Of a stretch of 64,000 nt of DNA, positions 43,334-52,800 are shown one piece after another; the stretch's first letter is position 1; each line of letters starts with the position of its first letter. The notes under the pieces were generated by a model. The model did not search any database, was not told the origin of the DNA, and saw only the letters and a program-made list of their open reading frames with translations. The translations under genes and the position numbers were made by a program. Source of the DNA: JANSYL01 sp963921255 (lineage in GTDB: Bacteria; Pseudomonadota; Alphaproteobacteria; Rhodobacterales; Rhodobacteraceae); NCBI GenBank assembly GCA_963921255.3, contig CAWUEW020000003.1:1612001-1676000 (forward strand), read 5' to 3'.

Positions 43334-44460
43334 CAGCCCCTGCTGGACGGCCGTGCGTCGTCCAGAACGGATCGCACGGCCTCTGGCGGCACGTCGGACG
43401 TGACAAAGGCCGCACCGATCCCGCGCGCCAGAATGAACCGAAGGGTGCCATCCACGACCTTCTTGTCCTGCGCCATAAGGCCCAGAAGGGCATCTGTGTC
43501 AGGCAAATCCCCTGGAATATCCGACAGATCGCGCCGCATCTTCATGTCGGCCAAATGGGCACGCACGCGACTTGGGTCTTCTTGGGCACAGAGCCCCAAC
43601 CGGGCCGACAGCTCGAAGGCCAAGGCGCAGCCGATCGCCACGCCTTCCCCATGCAGCAGGCGGTCCGAGTAGCCCGTTGCGGCCTCGAGTGCGTGACAGA
43701 AGGTATGCCCAAGGTTCAGGAGTGCCCTGTCCCCTTGCTCGGTCTCATCGCGCACGACGATATCGGCCTTCATTTGAACGGAGTGGCGCACGGCTTCGGC
43801 GCGCAGGTCCATATCGCCCGCGGCCAGCGCGGGTCCGTTGTCTTCCAGCCAACCGAAAAAGCGCGCGTCGCCAAGCAAGCCGTATTTCGCAACTTCGCCG
43901 TAGCCCGCGCGAAAATCTCGGTCGGTCAACGTGCCCAGAACAGCGATATCCGCCAGCACCAAGGCGGGTTGATGGAAGGCGCCAACGAGGTTCTTGCCGT
44001 GCGTGGTGTTGATGCCCGTTTTCCCGCCCACCGAACTGTCCACTTGCGCGAGGAGCGAGGTCGGGATCTGAACAAAGCGCACCCCCCGGCGCAGGATCGC
44101 CGCGGCAAACCCAACCAGATCGCCGATAACGCCGCCACCGAAGGCCACGACCATATCACGCCGCTCGACCTTTTCGCTCAGCAGCCATTCCACCACTTGG
44201 GTCAGGAAGGCCCAACTCTTGGTGCCTTCGCCCGGCGGCAGCACAAGCGCCTCCATCTCGACGCCGCCGTCCGCCAAGCCACGGCGCAAGGCCGCGAGGT
44301 GCAGGCCTGCCACCGTTTCTTCCGTCACGACCCACACTTTGGGCCGCTTCAACAAGGGCGTCAGTTCCGCGCCGGCCCGATCGACAAGCCCCGCCGCGAT
44401 CCGCACATCATAGGCCCGGTCGCCAAGTGGCACATGCACGGTTTCCGTCATCGGGCTCAT
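43333..44460 (-). CDS. aroB: 3-dehydroquinate synthase
   Basis: Second enzyme of the shikimate pathway; NAD- and metal-dependent cyclisation of DAHP. 375 aa. Conserved blocks are FGGGVIGDLVGFAAAILRRG, FVQIPTSLLAQVDSSVGGKTGIN, GYGEVAKYGLLGD and LLNLGHTFCHALEAATGY with LLHGEGVAIG. The start overlaps the aroK stop (ATGA), the usual aroK-aroB arrangement. Confidence 0.96.
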   Translation of the reverse strand: MSPMTETVHVPLGDRAYDVRIAAGLVDRAGAELTPLLKRPKVWVVTEETVAGLHLAALRRGLADGGVEMEALVLPPGEGTKSWAFLTQVVEWLLSEKVERRDMVVAFGGGVIGDLVGFAAAILRRGVRFVQIPTSLLAQVDSSVGGKTGINTTHGKNLVGAFHQPALVLADIAVLGTLTDRDFRAGYGEVAKYGLLGDARFFGWLEDNGPALAAGDMDLRAEAVRHSVQMKADIVVRDETEQGDRALLNLGHTFCHALEAATGYSDRLLHGEGVAIGCALAFELSARLGLCAQEDPSRVRAHLADMKMRRDLSDIPGDLPDTDALLGLMAQDKKVVDGTLRFILARGIGAAFVTSDVPPEAVRSVLDDARPSSRG

Positions 44461-45017
44461 CCTTCCACGCTGCCAATATCGCGCAGCACGGCCATCACAG
44501 CGTCGGCCGTCTGATCAATCGACCACTTCGGATCGACGGCGACACGGTGCGGCGCCAAAGCGTAGATCGGCGCGCGCGCCTCGTAGATTTCCGTCAAGGT
44601 GGCTTTGGGGTCGTCGGTTCGCAGCAAGGGACGCGTTGTCTTGTGGCGCACGCGTTGCCACAGAAGCGGCAGATCCGCGTCAAGCCAGACAACCGTCGCC
44701 GACGCGGTCAGCATGTCGCGGGTTTCTTCCATCAGCCACGCGCCGCCACCGGTCGACAGGATGCAGGGCGGGCCGTCCAGAAGGCGCGCGATGACCTGGG
44801 TTTCCTTCTCGCGAAAGAAGGGCTCGCCGTAGCGTTCGAAAATCTCCGCGATGCTCAAGCGGGCGCTGTCGACGATTTCGGCGTCGGAATCGCGAATCTC
44901 GGCCCCCAAACGGGCGGCCAATGCACGCCCGATGACCGTCTTCCCGGCCCCCATCATACCAATCAGAACGACCGTTTCAGCCAATCGGAGCTGTGGATTT
45001 GGCGCCGTTTCGCCCAT
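44457..45017 (-). CDS. aroK: Shikimate kinase
   Basis: Phosphorylates shikimate at O3. The P-loop GMMGAGKT follows ETVVLI near the N-terminus. RDSDAEIVDSA binds shikimate, FFREKETQVIARL follows, and STGGGAWL is the conserved glycine stretch. The start is uncertain: ATG 45017 gives 186 aa; ATG 45038 adds seven residues (MRGFFAV). The long open frame beyond is a shadow of the plus-strand genes. Confidence 0.94.
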   Translation of the reverse strand: MGETAPNPQLRLAETVVLIGMMGAGKTVIGRALAARLGAEIRDSDAEIVDSARLSIAEIFERYGEPFFREKETQVIARLLDGPPCILSTGGGAWLMEETRDMLTASATVVWLDADLPLLWQRVRHKTTRPLLRTDDPKATLTEIYEARAPIYALAPHRVAVDPKWSIDQTADAVMAVLRDIGSVEG

Positions 45018-45128
45018 GACCGCAAAAAATCCTCTCATCGACTGGCGCAATCGCGCTCCCCATGGCTTATAAGAAAGACCAAGCGGCGGCAAACGCCGAT
45101 CCAAGCAAAAGGCAAGCGGGCAAAGACG

Positions 45129-45263
45129 ATGGGGCGGATTGTGGTTTTTCTCTTTCTTTTGATCCTCCTCGGGGCGCTCGGATTGGTGGGGTATTCCTAC
45201 TCGGGATACCTGGTGCCCGAGCAGCAGACGATTACCGAACCGGTGACGCTTGATGTGGATTAG
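45129..45263 (+). CDS. 44-aa single-pass membrane protein
   Basis: A small protein, MGRIVVFLFLLILLGALGL..., consisting of one hydrophobic helix (residues 4-26) and a short tail rich in acidic and polar residues, ending LDVD. Its last codons overlap the start of the next gene by 11 bases, which implies translational coupling. Divergent from aroK. The function is not recognisable; similar mini-proteins are easily missed in annotation. Confidence 0.65.
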   Translation: MGRIVVFLFLLILLGALGLVGYSYSGYLVPEQQTITEPVTLDVD

Positions 45264-46779
45264 GGCCGCTTGCGCTGCCGCAGTGCTGGCCCTCCCTGCC
45301 ACGGCGCAGGAGACGGTGGCGCCGCCAGACTTGCCCGCCCTCCCCGAATGGACCGCGCCCGATTGGTTGTCGGACACCCTCACGCGGCCCCATGCCGACG
45401 TCGCGACGTCGGTCGACGTGCCAGACGTGACGGTCATGCCGTTGGGCGCGGTGCAGCTGGACGCCGTGGGTCTGTTGCCGACCTCGATCACGGGTCTGCC
45501 GGACACCCTGTGGGGCGCGTCGGAAACCGAAACACTGGCCCAATTGCTGCGCGGCCAACCGCTGCAGGGCCTGCCCGCGATGCAGCGGTTCACCCAAACC
45601 CTGGCTCTGGCGGAACTCGCGCCTCCCCACGACGCCGCCGATGCGTCGGCCGAACTGTTCCTTGCACGGCTGGACATGCTGCTGGCCCGGGGCGCGCTCG
45701 ATCCGGCGCAGGCGTTGATCGATCGGGCGGGCCCGGCCAACCCCGACGTGTTTCGCCGTTGGTTCGATGTAAGCCTGCTCAGCGGGCACGCCAGCCGCGC
45801 CTGTGCCGCGATGGAGGCAAGCCCGGATATCGCCCCGACGTTTCCAGCCCGGATTTTCTGCCTGGCGCGATCGGGGGATTGGTCGGCCGCGGCCTTGTCC
45901 CTTGGCACAGGCGAAGCGCTCGGCCGCATAACGCCGGACGAGGCGGACCTGATCGCCCGTTTTCTTGACCCCGAACTTTTCGAAGGGGAACCGCCGCTTC
46001 GGCCCGACCCGGCCCCGACGCCACTAACATTCCAGATGCGCGTCGCCTTGGGCGAACGCCCGGATACCACCGGATTGCCGCTGGCCTTTGCCCATGCCGA
46101 CCTTTCGGACATTGCGGGCTGGCGCGCTCAGCTGGAGGCCGCCGAACGGCTTGTGCGATCCGGGTCGATTGAAGCCACGCAATGGCTGGCCATTTATACC
46201 GACGCGGTGCCATCGGCTTCGGGCGCGGTCTGGGACCGGGTGGAAGCCCTTCAGGCCTTTGACGCGGCCATTCTGGCCGGGGACGCCGCCGAGGTCAGCC
46301 GTCGCCTGACGCCCGCTTGGGCAGCCATGGGGACCGCCGGTCTCGAAATCGCGTTTGCCGATGTCTACGCCGAATTGCTGCTGCGCATGCCCTTGACCGG
46401 AGAGGCCGGCCTTCTGGCCCGCCAGGTCGGCCTGTTGTCCGCGCATTACGAACGGGTTGCCCAAAGCGCCGTGCCGCAAACCGGATCTGAACGCTTTGCC
46501 TTCGACATTGCCCGGGGTCTGGTGGCCGCGCCGCCACCGGGCAGCACCCCGCGCGCCCAGGCCATTGCAGCCGCCTTCGCCGAAACCCTGCCCGCGCATC
46601 GCTGTGTCTGGTTCTTGCAGAACGACCGCCTTGGTGAGGCGCTGTTGCGGGCCGCTTTGGTCCTGTCGAACCCCGATGCGGATCTGGATGACATGACCGA
46701 CGCCCTGGTGCTGTATCGGTCGGTCGGGCTTGAGGATGTGGCGCGTCGGGCTGCCCTGCAGCTGCTTCTGTTGGGCTGA
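45253..46779 (+). CDS. Exported protein of unknown function, 508 aa
   Basis: Signal peptide WIRAACAAAVLALPATAQ, then a largely helical, Ala/Leu-rich protein with no catalytic motif seen. Repeated helix pairs in the middle (for example VFRRWFDVSLLSGHASRACAAMEA and following) suggest a TPR-like helical repeat fold. The ATG at 45253 lies inside the previous small gene; a TTG one codon earlier is the alternative. Followed four bases later by xerD. Possibly a periplasmic scaffold; not proven. Confidence 0.8.
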   Translation: MWIRAACAAAVLALPATAQETVAPPDLPALPEWTAPDWLSDTLTRPHADVATSVDVPDVTVMPLGAVQLDAVGLLPTSITGLPDTLWGASETETLAQLLRGQPLQGLPAMQRFTQTLALAELAPPHDAADASAELFLARLDMLLARGALDPAQALIDRAGPANPDVFRRWFDVSLLSGHASRACAAMEASPDIAPTFPARIFCLARSGDWSAAALSLGTGEALGRITPDEADLIARFLDPELFEGEPPLRPDPAPTPLTFQMRVALGERPDTTGLPLAFAHADLSDIAGWRAQLEAAERLVRSGSIEATQWLAIYTDAVPSASGAVWDRVEALQAFDAAILAGDAAEVSRRLTPAWAAMGTAGLEIAFADVYAELLLRMPLTGEAGLLARQVGLLSAHYERVAQSAVPQTGSERFAFDIARGLVAAPPPGSTPRAQAIAAAFAETLPAHRCVWFLQNDRLGEALLRAALVLSNPDADLDDMTDALVLYRSVGLEDVARRAALQLLLLG

Positions 46780-46782
46780 CCC

Positions 46783-47736
46783 ATGTCCGCGCCCGCCCGC
46801 GACTACGCCTGGATCTCCGCCTTTCTCGATGCCCAAGTGGCGGAATTTGGGATCAGTGAGAACACCCAGTTGAGCTACGGGCGCGATCTGCGCGCCACGG
46901 CAGATTGGCTGGCTGAGGAAGGCTCGGGGTTCGAACAGGCCGACCGGGATCAGATCGAACGCTACCTGACCCATCTGGATGTCATGGGAATGGCCGTCAG
47001 CACCCGCGCACGGCGGTTGTCCGCGCTCAAGCAACTGTTCCGCTTCGCGTTCGAGGAGGGCTGGCGCCCTGACAATCCCGCCATCGCGATCAAGGGACCA
47101 GGACGCGCCAAGCGATTGCCCAAAACGCTCAGCCTTGAGGAGGTCGACCGCCTGTTGGCCGCGGCCGAAACGCATGGCCGAACCGAGGCAGACCGCCTGC
47201 GCACCGCTTGCCTGATGCAGGTTCTCTATGCCACGGGATTGCGCGCGACCGAACTTGTGTCCTTGCCAGCGGCCGCGGTGCGCGGCGACCCGCAGATGAT
47301 CCTCGTGCGCGGAAAAGGCGATAAGGAACGGATGGTGCCGCTGTCGCCGCCCGCACGCGCAGCAACCCAGGCGTGGCTGGCCCACCGGGACGCGCAGGAA
47401 GATGCCAAGCGACGCGAAACCGGCGCGAAACCGTCCCCCTACCTGTTCCCGTCGACCGGCAAGGCCGGCCACCTGACCCGGGTGCGCTTCTACACCCTGA
47501 TCAAGGACATCGCCCTGCGCGCCGGGCTGTCGCCCGACAAGATCACACCGCACGTGATCCGGCATGCCTTTGCCACGCACCTACTGCAGAACGGTGCAGA
47601 TCTGCGGGCCATTCAAACCCTCCTCGGCCATGCGGACATCGCCACAACTGAGATTTACACCCACATACTGGACGAACGTCTGAAAGCGTTGGTGCTGGAA
47701 CATCACCCACTGGCCAAACCGCGCCGCGACCCTTGA
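46783..47736 (+). CDS. xerD: Site-specific tyrosine recombinase XerD
   Basis: Chromosome-dimer resolving recombinase acting at dif with XerC. 317 aa. An N-terminal core-binding domain (LSYGRDLRATADWLAEEG) is followed by the catalytic domain. The catalytic Arg is in ATGLRATELVSLP, the HxxR box in HVIRHAFATHLLQNGADL, the second His in LLGHADIATTEIYTH, and the nucleophile Tyr in the same segment. Housekeeping context, not linked to an element. Confidence 0.94.
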   Translation: MSAPARDYAWISAFLDAQVAEFGISENTQLSYGRDLRATADWLAEEGSGFEQADRDQIERYLTHLDVMGMAVSTRARRLSALKQLFRFAFEEGWRPDNPAIAIKGPGRAKRLPKTLSLEEVDRLLAAAETHGRTEADRLRTACLMQVLYATGLRATELVSLPAAAVRGDPQMILVRGKGDKERMVPLSPPARAATQAWLAHRDAQEDAKRRETGAKPSPYLFPSTGKAGHLTRVRFYTLIKDIALRAGLSPDKITPHVIRHAFATHLLQNGADLRAIQTLLGHADIATTEIYTHILDERLKALVLEHHPLAKPRRDP

Positions 47737-47767
47737 TTGCGCCCCGCCTCGACCCCATAACGCAGGC

Positions 47768-49102
47768 ATGGACCCCTCCACTGTTACCGAAACCTTCTCA
47801 TCGGCGGCGTTGAACGACCCGACCACATGGATCACCGCAGCGGTGATCGTGTTCCTGTTGCTGTGCTCGGGCTTTTTCTCGGGCTCGGAGACCGCGCTGA
47901 CGGCTGCCTCGCGCGGGAAGCTGCGCAACATTGCCGACAAGGATGATCCGGGGTCAAAAGGCGCGGCCAAGGCGCTGGAACTGAAGGAAGACAACGAACG
48001 CCTGATTGGCGGCATCCTGTTGGGCAACAACTTGGCCAACATTCTGGCCACATCGCTGGCCACGGCCCTGTTTACGGCCCTTCTGGGCGAAGGCGGCGTC
48101 GCGGCGGCCACGCTTGTGATGACCGCGCTGGTGCTGATCTTTGCCGAGGTTCTGCCCAAGACCTACGCCATCAACGACCCCGAACGCAGCGCGGCGCGCG
48201 TGGCGCGTCCGATCAACCTGATTATCTCGGTGTTGGCGCCGGCCGTGGCAGCCGTGCGGGTGATCGTGCGCGGGGTCCTGCGGCCCTTTGGCGTGCGGAT
48301 CGAAGCGGGTGAGAACATGCTGTCCGTGCAGGAGGAAATTGTCGGCGCATTGTCGATCGCCCATTCCGAAGGCGCTGTCGAGAAAGAGCAACGCGACCGC
48401 CTCCTGGGCGCGCTCGACCTGCATGAGCGCACGGTCGAAGAGATCATGCTCCACCGCTCGAATATCGAGATGATCGACGCCGAGGCGGCGCCCGAGGACA
48501 TCCTGAGCCAGGCGCTTCAATCCCCGCACACGCGCCTTCCGGTGTTCAAGGACGATGCCGAGAACATCATCGGCCTCGTCCATGCCAAGGACCTGTTGCG
48601 CGCGATGGACCGGCTGACCCGTGGCGACGACGCGCCCGGCCTGGCCGCGTTCGACATCACCGATGTGGCCGCTGAACCCTACTTCATTCCGGAAACCACC
48701 ACGTTGGATGACCAGCTGCGCCAGTTCCTCAAACGCCACACGCATTTTGCCTTGGTGGTGGATGAATATGGTGCGCTGCGCGGGCTGATCACGTTGGAAG
48801 ACATCCTGGAAGAAATCGTGGGCGAGATCACCGACGAGTTCGACACGCCGGACGAGCCGGTCCTGAAACCGGGCGCCGACGGCAATTACCTGATCGATGG
48901 GGCGATGACGATCCGCGACCTCAACCGCGCAACGGATTGGCACCTGCCCGACGAGGAGGCCAACACCGTGGCCGGTCTGGTGATCCACGAGGCGCAAAGC
49001 ATCCCCGTCGAAGGGCAATGCTTCAGCTTTCACGGCTTCCGGTTCGAAGTCGCGACCCGCGAACGCAACCGTTTGACGAAACTGAAAATCCGCAAACTGT
49101 AG
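47768..49102 (+). CDS. CorC/HlyC-type transporter-associated membrane protein (CNNM-CBS)
   Basis: A 444-aa protein: an N-terminal CNNM domain with four hydrophobic segments (residues ~15-190; motif SGFFSGSETALTAASRGKL, and LLGNNLANILATSLATAL), a pair of CBS domains (~210-335; TRLPVFKDDAENIIGLVHAKDLL), and a C-terminal CorC_HlyC domain (~350-440). The family is linked to magnesium or cobalt efflux and is often misnamed hemolysin. Starts 31 bases after xerD. Confidence 0.92.
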   Translation: MDPSTVTETFSSAALNDPTTWITAAVIVFLLLCSGFFSGSETALTAASRGKLRNIADKDDPGSKGAAKALELKEDNERLIGGILLGNNLANILATSLATALFTALLGEGGVAAATLVMTALVLIFAEVLPKTYAINDPERSAARVARPINLIISVLAPAVAAVRVIVRGVLRPFGVRIEAGENMLSVQEEIVGALSIAHSEGAVEKEQRDRLLGALDLHERTVEEIMLHRSNIEMIDAEAAPEDILSQALQSPHTRLPVFKDDAENIIGLVHAKDLLRAMDRLTRGDDAPGLAAFDITDVAAEPYFIPETTTLDDQLRQFLKRHTHFALVVDEYGALRGLITLEDILEEIVGEITDEFDTPDEPVLKPGADGNYLIDGAMTIRDLNRATDWHLPDEEANTVAGLVIHEAQSIPVEGQCFSFHGFRFEVATRERNRLTKLKIRKL

Positions 49103-49107
49103 CGGCG

Positions 49108-49150
49108 CATTTTTTGACACAAAAAATGGCACGGAAAACACGTGTTTTCC
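49108..49150 (+). terminator. Two adjacent palindromes after the CorC-type gene
   Basis: CATTTTTTG/CAAAAAATG with a 3-base loop (49108-49128) is followed by the perfect 18-base palindrome with half GGAAAACAC (49133-49150). The structure may terminate or attenuate transcription before the nucleotidyltransferase gene that begins 41 bases later. Confidence 0.5.
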
Positions 49151-49191
49151 GCCCGCGCGCCGAACCCGCCCTGCGCTGGAAAGACCGACCA

Positions 49192-49770
49192 ATGTCCAAG
49201 GATCCAACCATTCTTCTTCTCGCGGCGGGCCGCAGCACACGCATGCGGGGGGCGGACAAAATGATGGAGTCTGTCGCAGGCGTTCCCTTGCTGCGGGTGA
49301 TGGCCGAGCGCGCGCTCAAGGCCGGGACGACGCGTGTCGTGCTGGCCGAAGGTCAAGACACGCGCCGCGCCGCATTGGAAGGGTTGGACGTCGACATCGT
49401 GCGCGTGCATCCAGATGACGGCATGGCCGCCTCGATCGTCGCCGGCGCCACGGGGGTGACCGGTCCGCTCCTGCTGGTCCTGGCCGACATGCCCGACATC
49501 ATGGCCGCCGATCTCTATCTGATGATCGGTCTGTCGCGCCAGGCGCCCAAGGCCATTCTGCGCGCGGCGACCCCGGGCGGAATACCTGGGCATCCGGTGC
49601 TGTTCCCGGCGGATCTGGTGCGGGGGTTGCGGGGGCTGTCCGGAGATGAGGGCGCGCGTTCGATCCTTCAGACGCACAAATCCCGCGTTCACCTGATCCC
49701 GCTCAAGGATGATCGGGCGGTCGTCGATTTGGACACGCCCGAGGATTGGGCCGCCTGGCGCACCCGCTAA
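49192..49770 (+). CDS. MobA/MocA-like nucleotidyltransferase
   Basis: A 192-aa protein with the NTP-transferase fold: the nucleotide-binding LLLAAGRSTRMRGADKMM at the N-terminus, and LLLVLADMPDIMAADLYLMI as the metal-binding strand. Then comes GIPGHPVLFPADLVRGL and LDTPEDWAAW near the end. This pattern is that of molybdenum-cofactor cytidylyltransferases (MocA type), though other small-molecule NTP transferases share it. The start is set by the first recognisable Met; the ribosome-binding site is only GGAAAG. Confidence 0.85.
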   Translation: MSKDPTILLLAAGRSTRMRGADKMMESVAGVPLLRVMAERALKAGTTRVVLAEGQDTRRAALEGLDVDIVRVHPDDGMAASIVAGATGVTGPLLLVLADMPDIMAADLYLMIGLSRQAPKAILRAATPGGIPGHPVLFPADLVRGLRGLSGDEGARSILQTHKSRVHLIPLKDDRAVVDLDTPEDWAAWRTR

Positions 49771-49782
49771 CCCGACAGACAG

Positions 49783-49809
49783 ACAGGGCGGCCCAATGGA
49801 CCGCCCTGT
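49783..49809. terminator. Stem-loop between convergent genes
   Basis: A 9-bp stem (ACAGGGCGG/CCGCCCTGT, 9-base loop) lies between the nucleotidyltransferase gene and the RTX/Hint gene. There is no T-run on either side, so termination is only suspected. Confidence 0.4.
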
Positions 49810-49865
49810 GACGTGTCTAAACCAAGTGCAGCGCTGTCACCGCGGCGCATGCGCCGCACATCGGC

Positions 49866-52800
49866 TTAGAGCTGCAGAAGTTTTGCCTCATGGGCACGCA
49901 AGGCACGGCGGGCTGCCGTGTACTCGCCCAAGCCTTCGACCGTCGCGAGTTCGGGGAAGATCGCGAAGATCTCGGCGCGTTGCGCGTCACCCATGCTGCC
50001 CAGGGATTGATCGCCCGGCTGGAAGCTTTCCGTCCACGCCCCATCCGACAGCACGACCTCGTGCCGATCGAACATGAAGTGGATGTAGGTGACATCCGCA
50101 TCCGCGCCGAGTTGCACAATCGTGTCGCCGTTGACCAGGTGCTTCGCCGCCACCAGGACTTCGCTGTCTTCGAAGTACAGCTGTGGCAGTTCACCGGTCA
50201 TCAGCACACGGTGCTGCGGGCTGACGACCATGTCACGCTCGGGCAAACCATGGCCCAGTGCGCCGGCCTTGATCAGGATCGGGCGCAGCGGTGCGGCGGT
50301 CTCTAGTTCCTCGGCGTCCAGCGTGCGCGACCCGACCCAACGGATCTCCTGCAATCCGTTGTCGCGGGTCACCACGACGTCGCCGGCAGCCAGGCTTTCG
50401 ACCGGCACCTCGCCTTGCGGCGTGGCGATCAGCGTACCAGGGGTGAAGCACGGAATGACGTCTTCGATCTCTTTGAAGATCAGCTGACCCTTTTCGATCG
50501 TCTTGGCCGCGTCTTCATAGAAGATCACGCACCCGCTTTCGCCGGATTCCCCGCCGGGATCGATGCTGTCTTCCTTGATGATGCGCAGCGGACCGGCGTC
50601 GCTCAGGTCGAGGACGTCAATGTCGCCATCATCCGCATCTTCGCCACCGATGATCGAGTCGCCAATGCCTTCGTCGTAGAGGTCGTTGTCCGAGAAGAGC
50701 GGGTCATCAAAGATGCCAACGTCGAACGTGTCGTCGCCGGTCCCGCCTTTCAGCGTATCCGCGCCTTGACCGCCGATGATGCTGTCATCACCGCTGCCGC
50801 CTTCGATGCTGTCATCGTCAATGCCACCATCGAGGGTATCGTTGCCGGCTTCGCCTTTGATGGTGTCGTTGTCGTCTTCCCCAAAGACGAGGTCATTGCC
50901 GCCACCGGCTTCGATGGAGTCGTCCCCATTGTCGAGGATCGGGTCATTGCGCGCCGGGATGTTGTTTTCGTCGATCAGGTTCGCGCCATCGGGCACAGAC
51001 GGACCCAGACCACCGTAGATGGTATCCGAGCCTTCACCCGACGAAACGGTGTCCGAGCCTTCGCCCAGGACGATTTCATCATCCCCACTGCCCGACGTGA
51101 CGCTGTCGTCGTCGGCGCCGGAGTCGATGGTGTTGTCGCCACCGCCCGCGGTGATGACATCGTCGTCGTCGCCGGTGGTGATGCTGTCATTGCCGTCGCC
51201 GGTGGTGACGGTGTCCTTGTCGTTGTCAGGGTCGACATCGACCAGTCCGATGCCGCCACCGGGCAACGGCACACCGCGGTCCGGCGTGTCATCCGGGCCG
51301 AGGCCCGCAATGCCGGCATTGATGGTGTTGTCACCGTCAAGGTCTTCGATCACGTCGCTGCCCGAGCCGCCGGTGATCGAGTCGTCGTCGTCGCCGCCGT
51401 CGATGGTGTCGTCACCAGAGCCGCCGGTCAGCGTGTCTTCGCCTGAACCACCCAAAAGGCTGTCATCGCCGCTGCCGCCTTCCAGGCTGTCGTCGTCGAG
51501 GCCGCCATCCAACGTGTCATTGTCTTCGCCACCGCGCAGCGTGTCATCGTCGTCGCCGCCGAGGATGCTGTCATCACCAGCGCCGCCGACGATGCTGTCG
51601 CGATCATTGTCCGGGTTCGGGTCGGTGGCGTCATCCTCTTCATAGATGTTGCCGCCCTCTTCGTTGCCAAACAGGGTGTCCGCGCCGCCGCCGCCGAGAA
51701 TCGTATCGTTACCTTCGCCGCCTTCGACAAAGTCCGCACCGCCGCCGGCGTTGACTGAGTCGTCGTCAAAGCCCGCGTCAATGACATCGGCCCCGCCACC
51801 AGAGGTGATCGTGTCGTCATCATCGCCTGTGGTGATGGTGTCATTGCCACCACCGGTCGTGACGCTGTCGCGGTCGTCATTCGGGTCGGGATCGGCCACG
51901 GGATAGGCATCGCCCGGGAAATCCTGATCAGGCGATCCGACAGGCCCCGAGACCACGACATTGTCGCCGTCAAGGTCGGTGATCGTGTCATTGCCGCTGT
52001 CTTCCGGCGGAACACCTGCAACCTGCACCAGGCTGACGCTGTCGATGGACGCACCGATGTTGTCTTCGTCGCCTGTCCCTTCAAATTCCAGCCGGTTGCT
52101 GCCGTCGCCGGCGCCGCCAACCACATTGAAGTGATAGCTGTCCATCTGGCCCGCCTGGGGGTCGATGGTGCCGATCAGCTCGCCGCCCCAATAGACATTG
52201 ACGAGGTTCTCGCCCGAGCCGGACTGCGGTTCGTTGCTGCTGTCACCCGCGTCGAAGCTGAGCTTGTAGGTCTCGCCCTCGACAACGCCGGCCACATCCT
52301 GGCCGACGCGGACGTTGCCGGGCGACGCCTCGAGATCCAGCCAGTTGTTGCCGTCCGTCGGGTTCACCCCGCCCCGGCCATCATTGTGGATGTCGAAATC
52401 ATCGCCGGTGTCCTCGGTCCACCCCGGGATACCGCCGGAACCGGTCACAAAGCCGTAGCCCGTGGCCGACGCGCCGGTCGTGTCTTCGAACGACCCGTTG
52501 ACGATCAGGTTCGGCCCGATAACGGTGCCCTCGGGCGGATGATCGCCATAGAGGGTGTCATTGCCGATGCCGCCATCAATGCTGTCGTCACCGCCTTCGC
52601 CGAAGATCAGATCTTCGCCGTCTTCGCCCAGAAGGGTATCATTTCCGGCATCGTCATCGTCGCCGGTGGTGGCGTCGAAATACACGTCGGTGAAATTCAC
52701 GCCGGTGTTGTTCGGACCGTCCATGTCGTGCTGGATCTCGATCCGGCTGACCGGACCGGCAATTTCGACCAGAACCGAGTAATTGGCGCTGCTGTCGCCT

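Noticed and set aside
50450..50520. Intein in the RTX protein
   Set aside because: The Hint domain is at the extreme C-terminus with no following extein or splice-site Asn plus nucleophile, so it is a Hint autoprocessing domain rather than a splicing intein.
50700..51900. CRISPR-like or satellite DNA repeats
   Set aside because: The repeats are in-frame RTX calcium-binding units of variable spacing inside a coding gene, without constant repeat-spacer structure.
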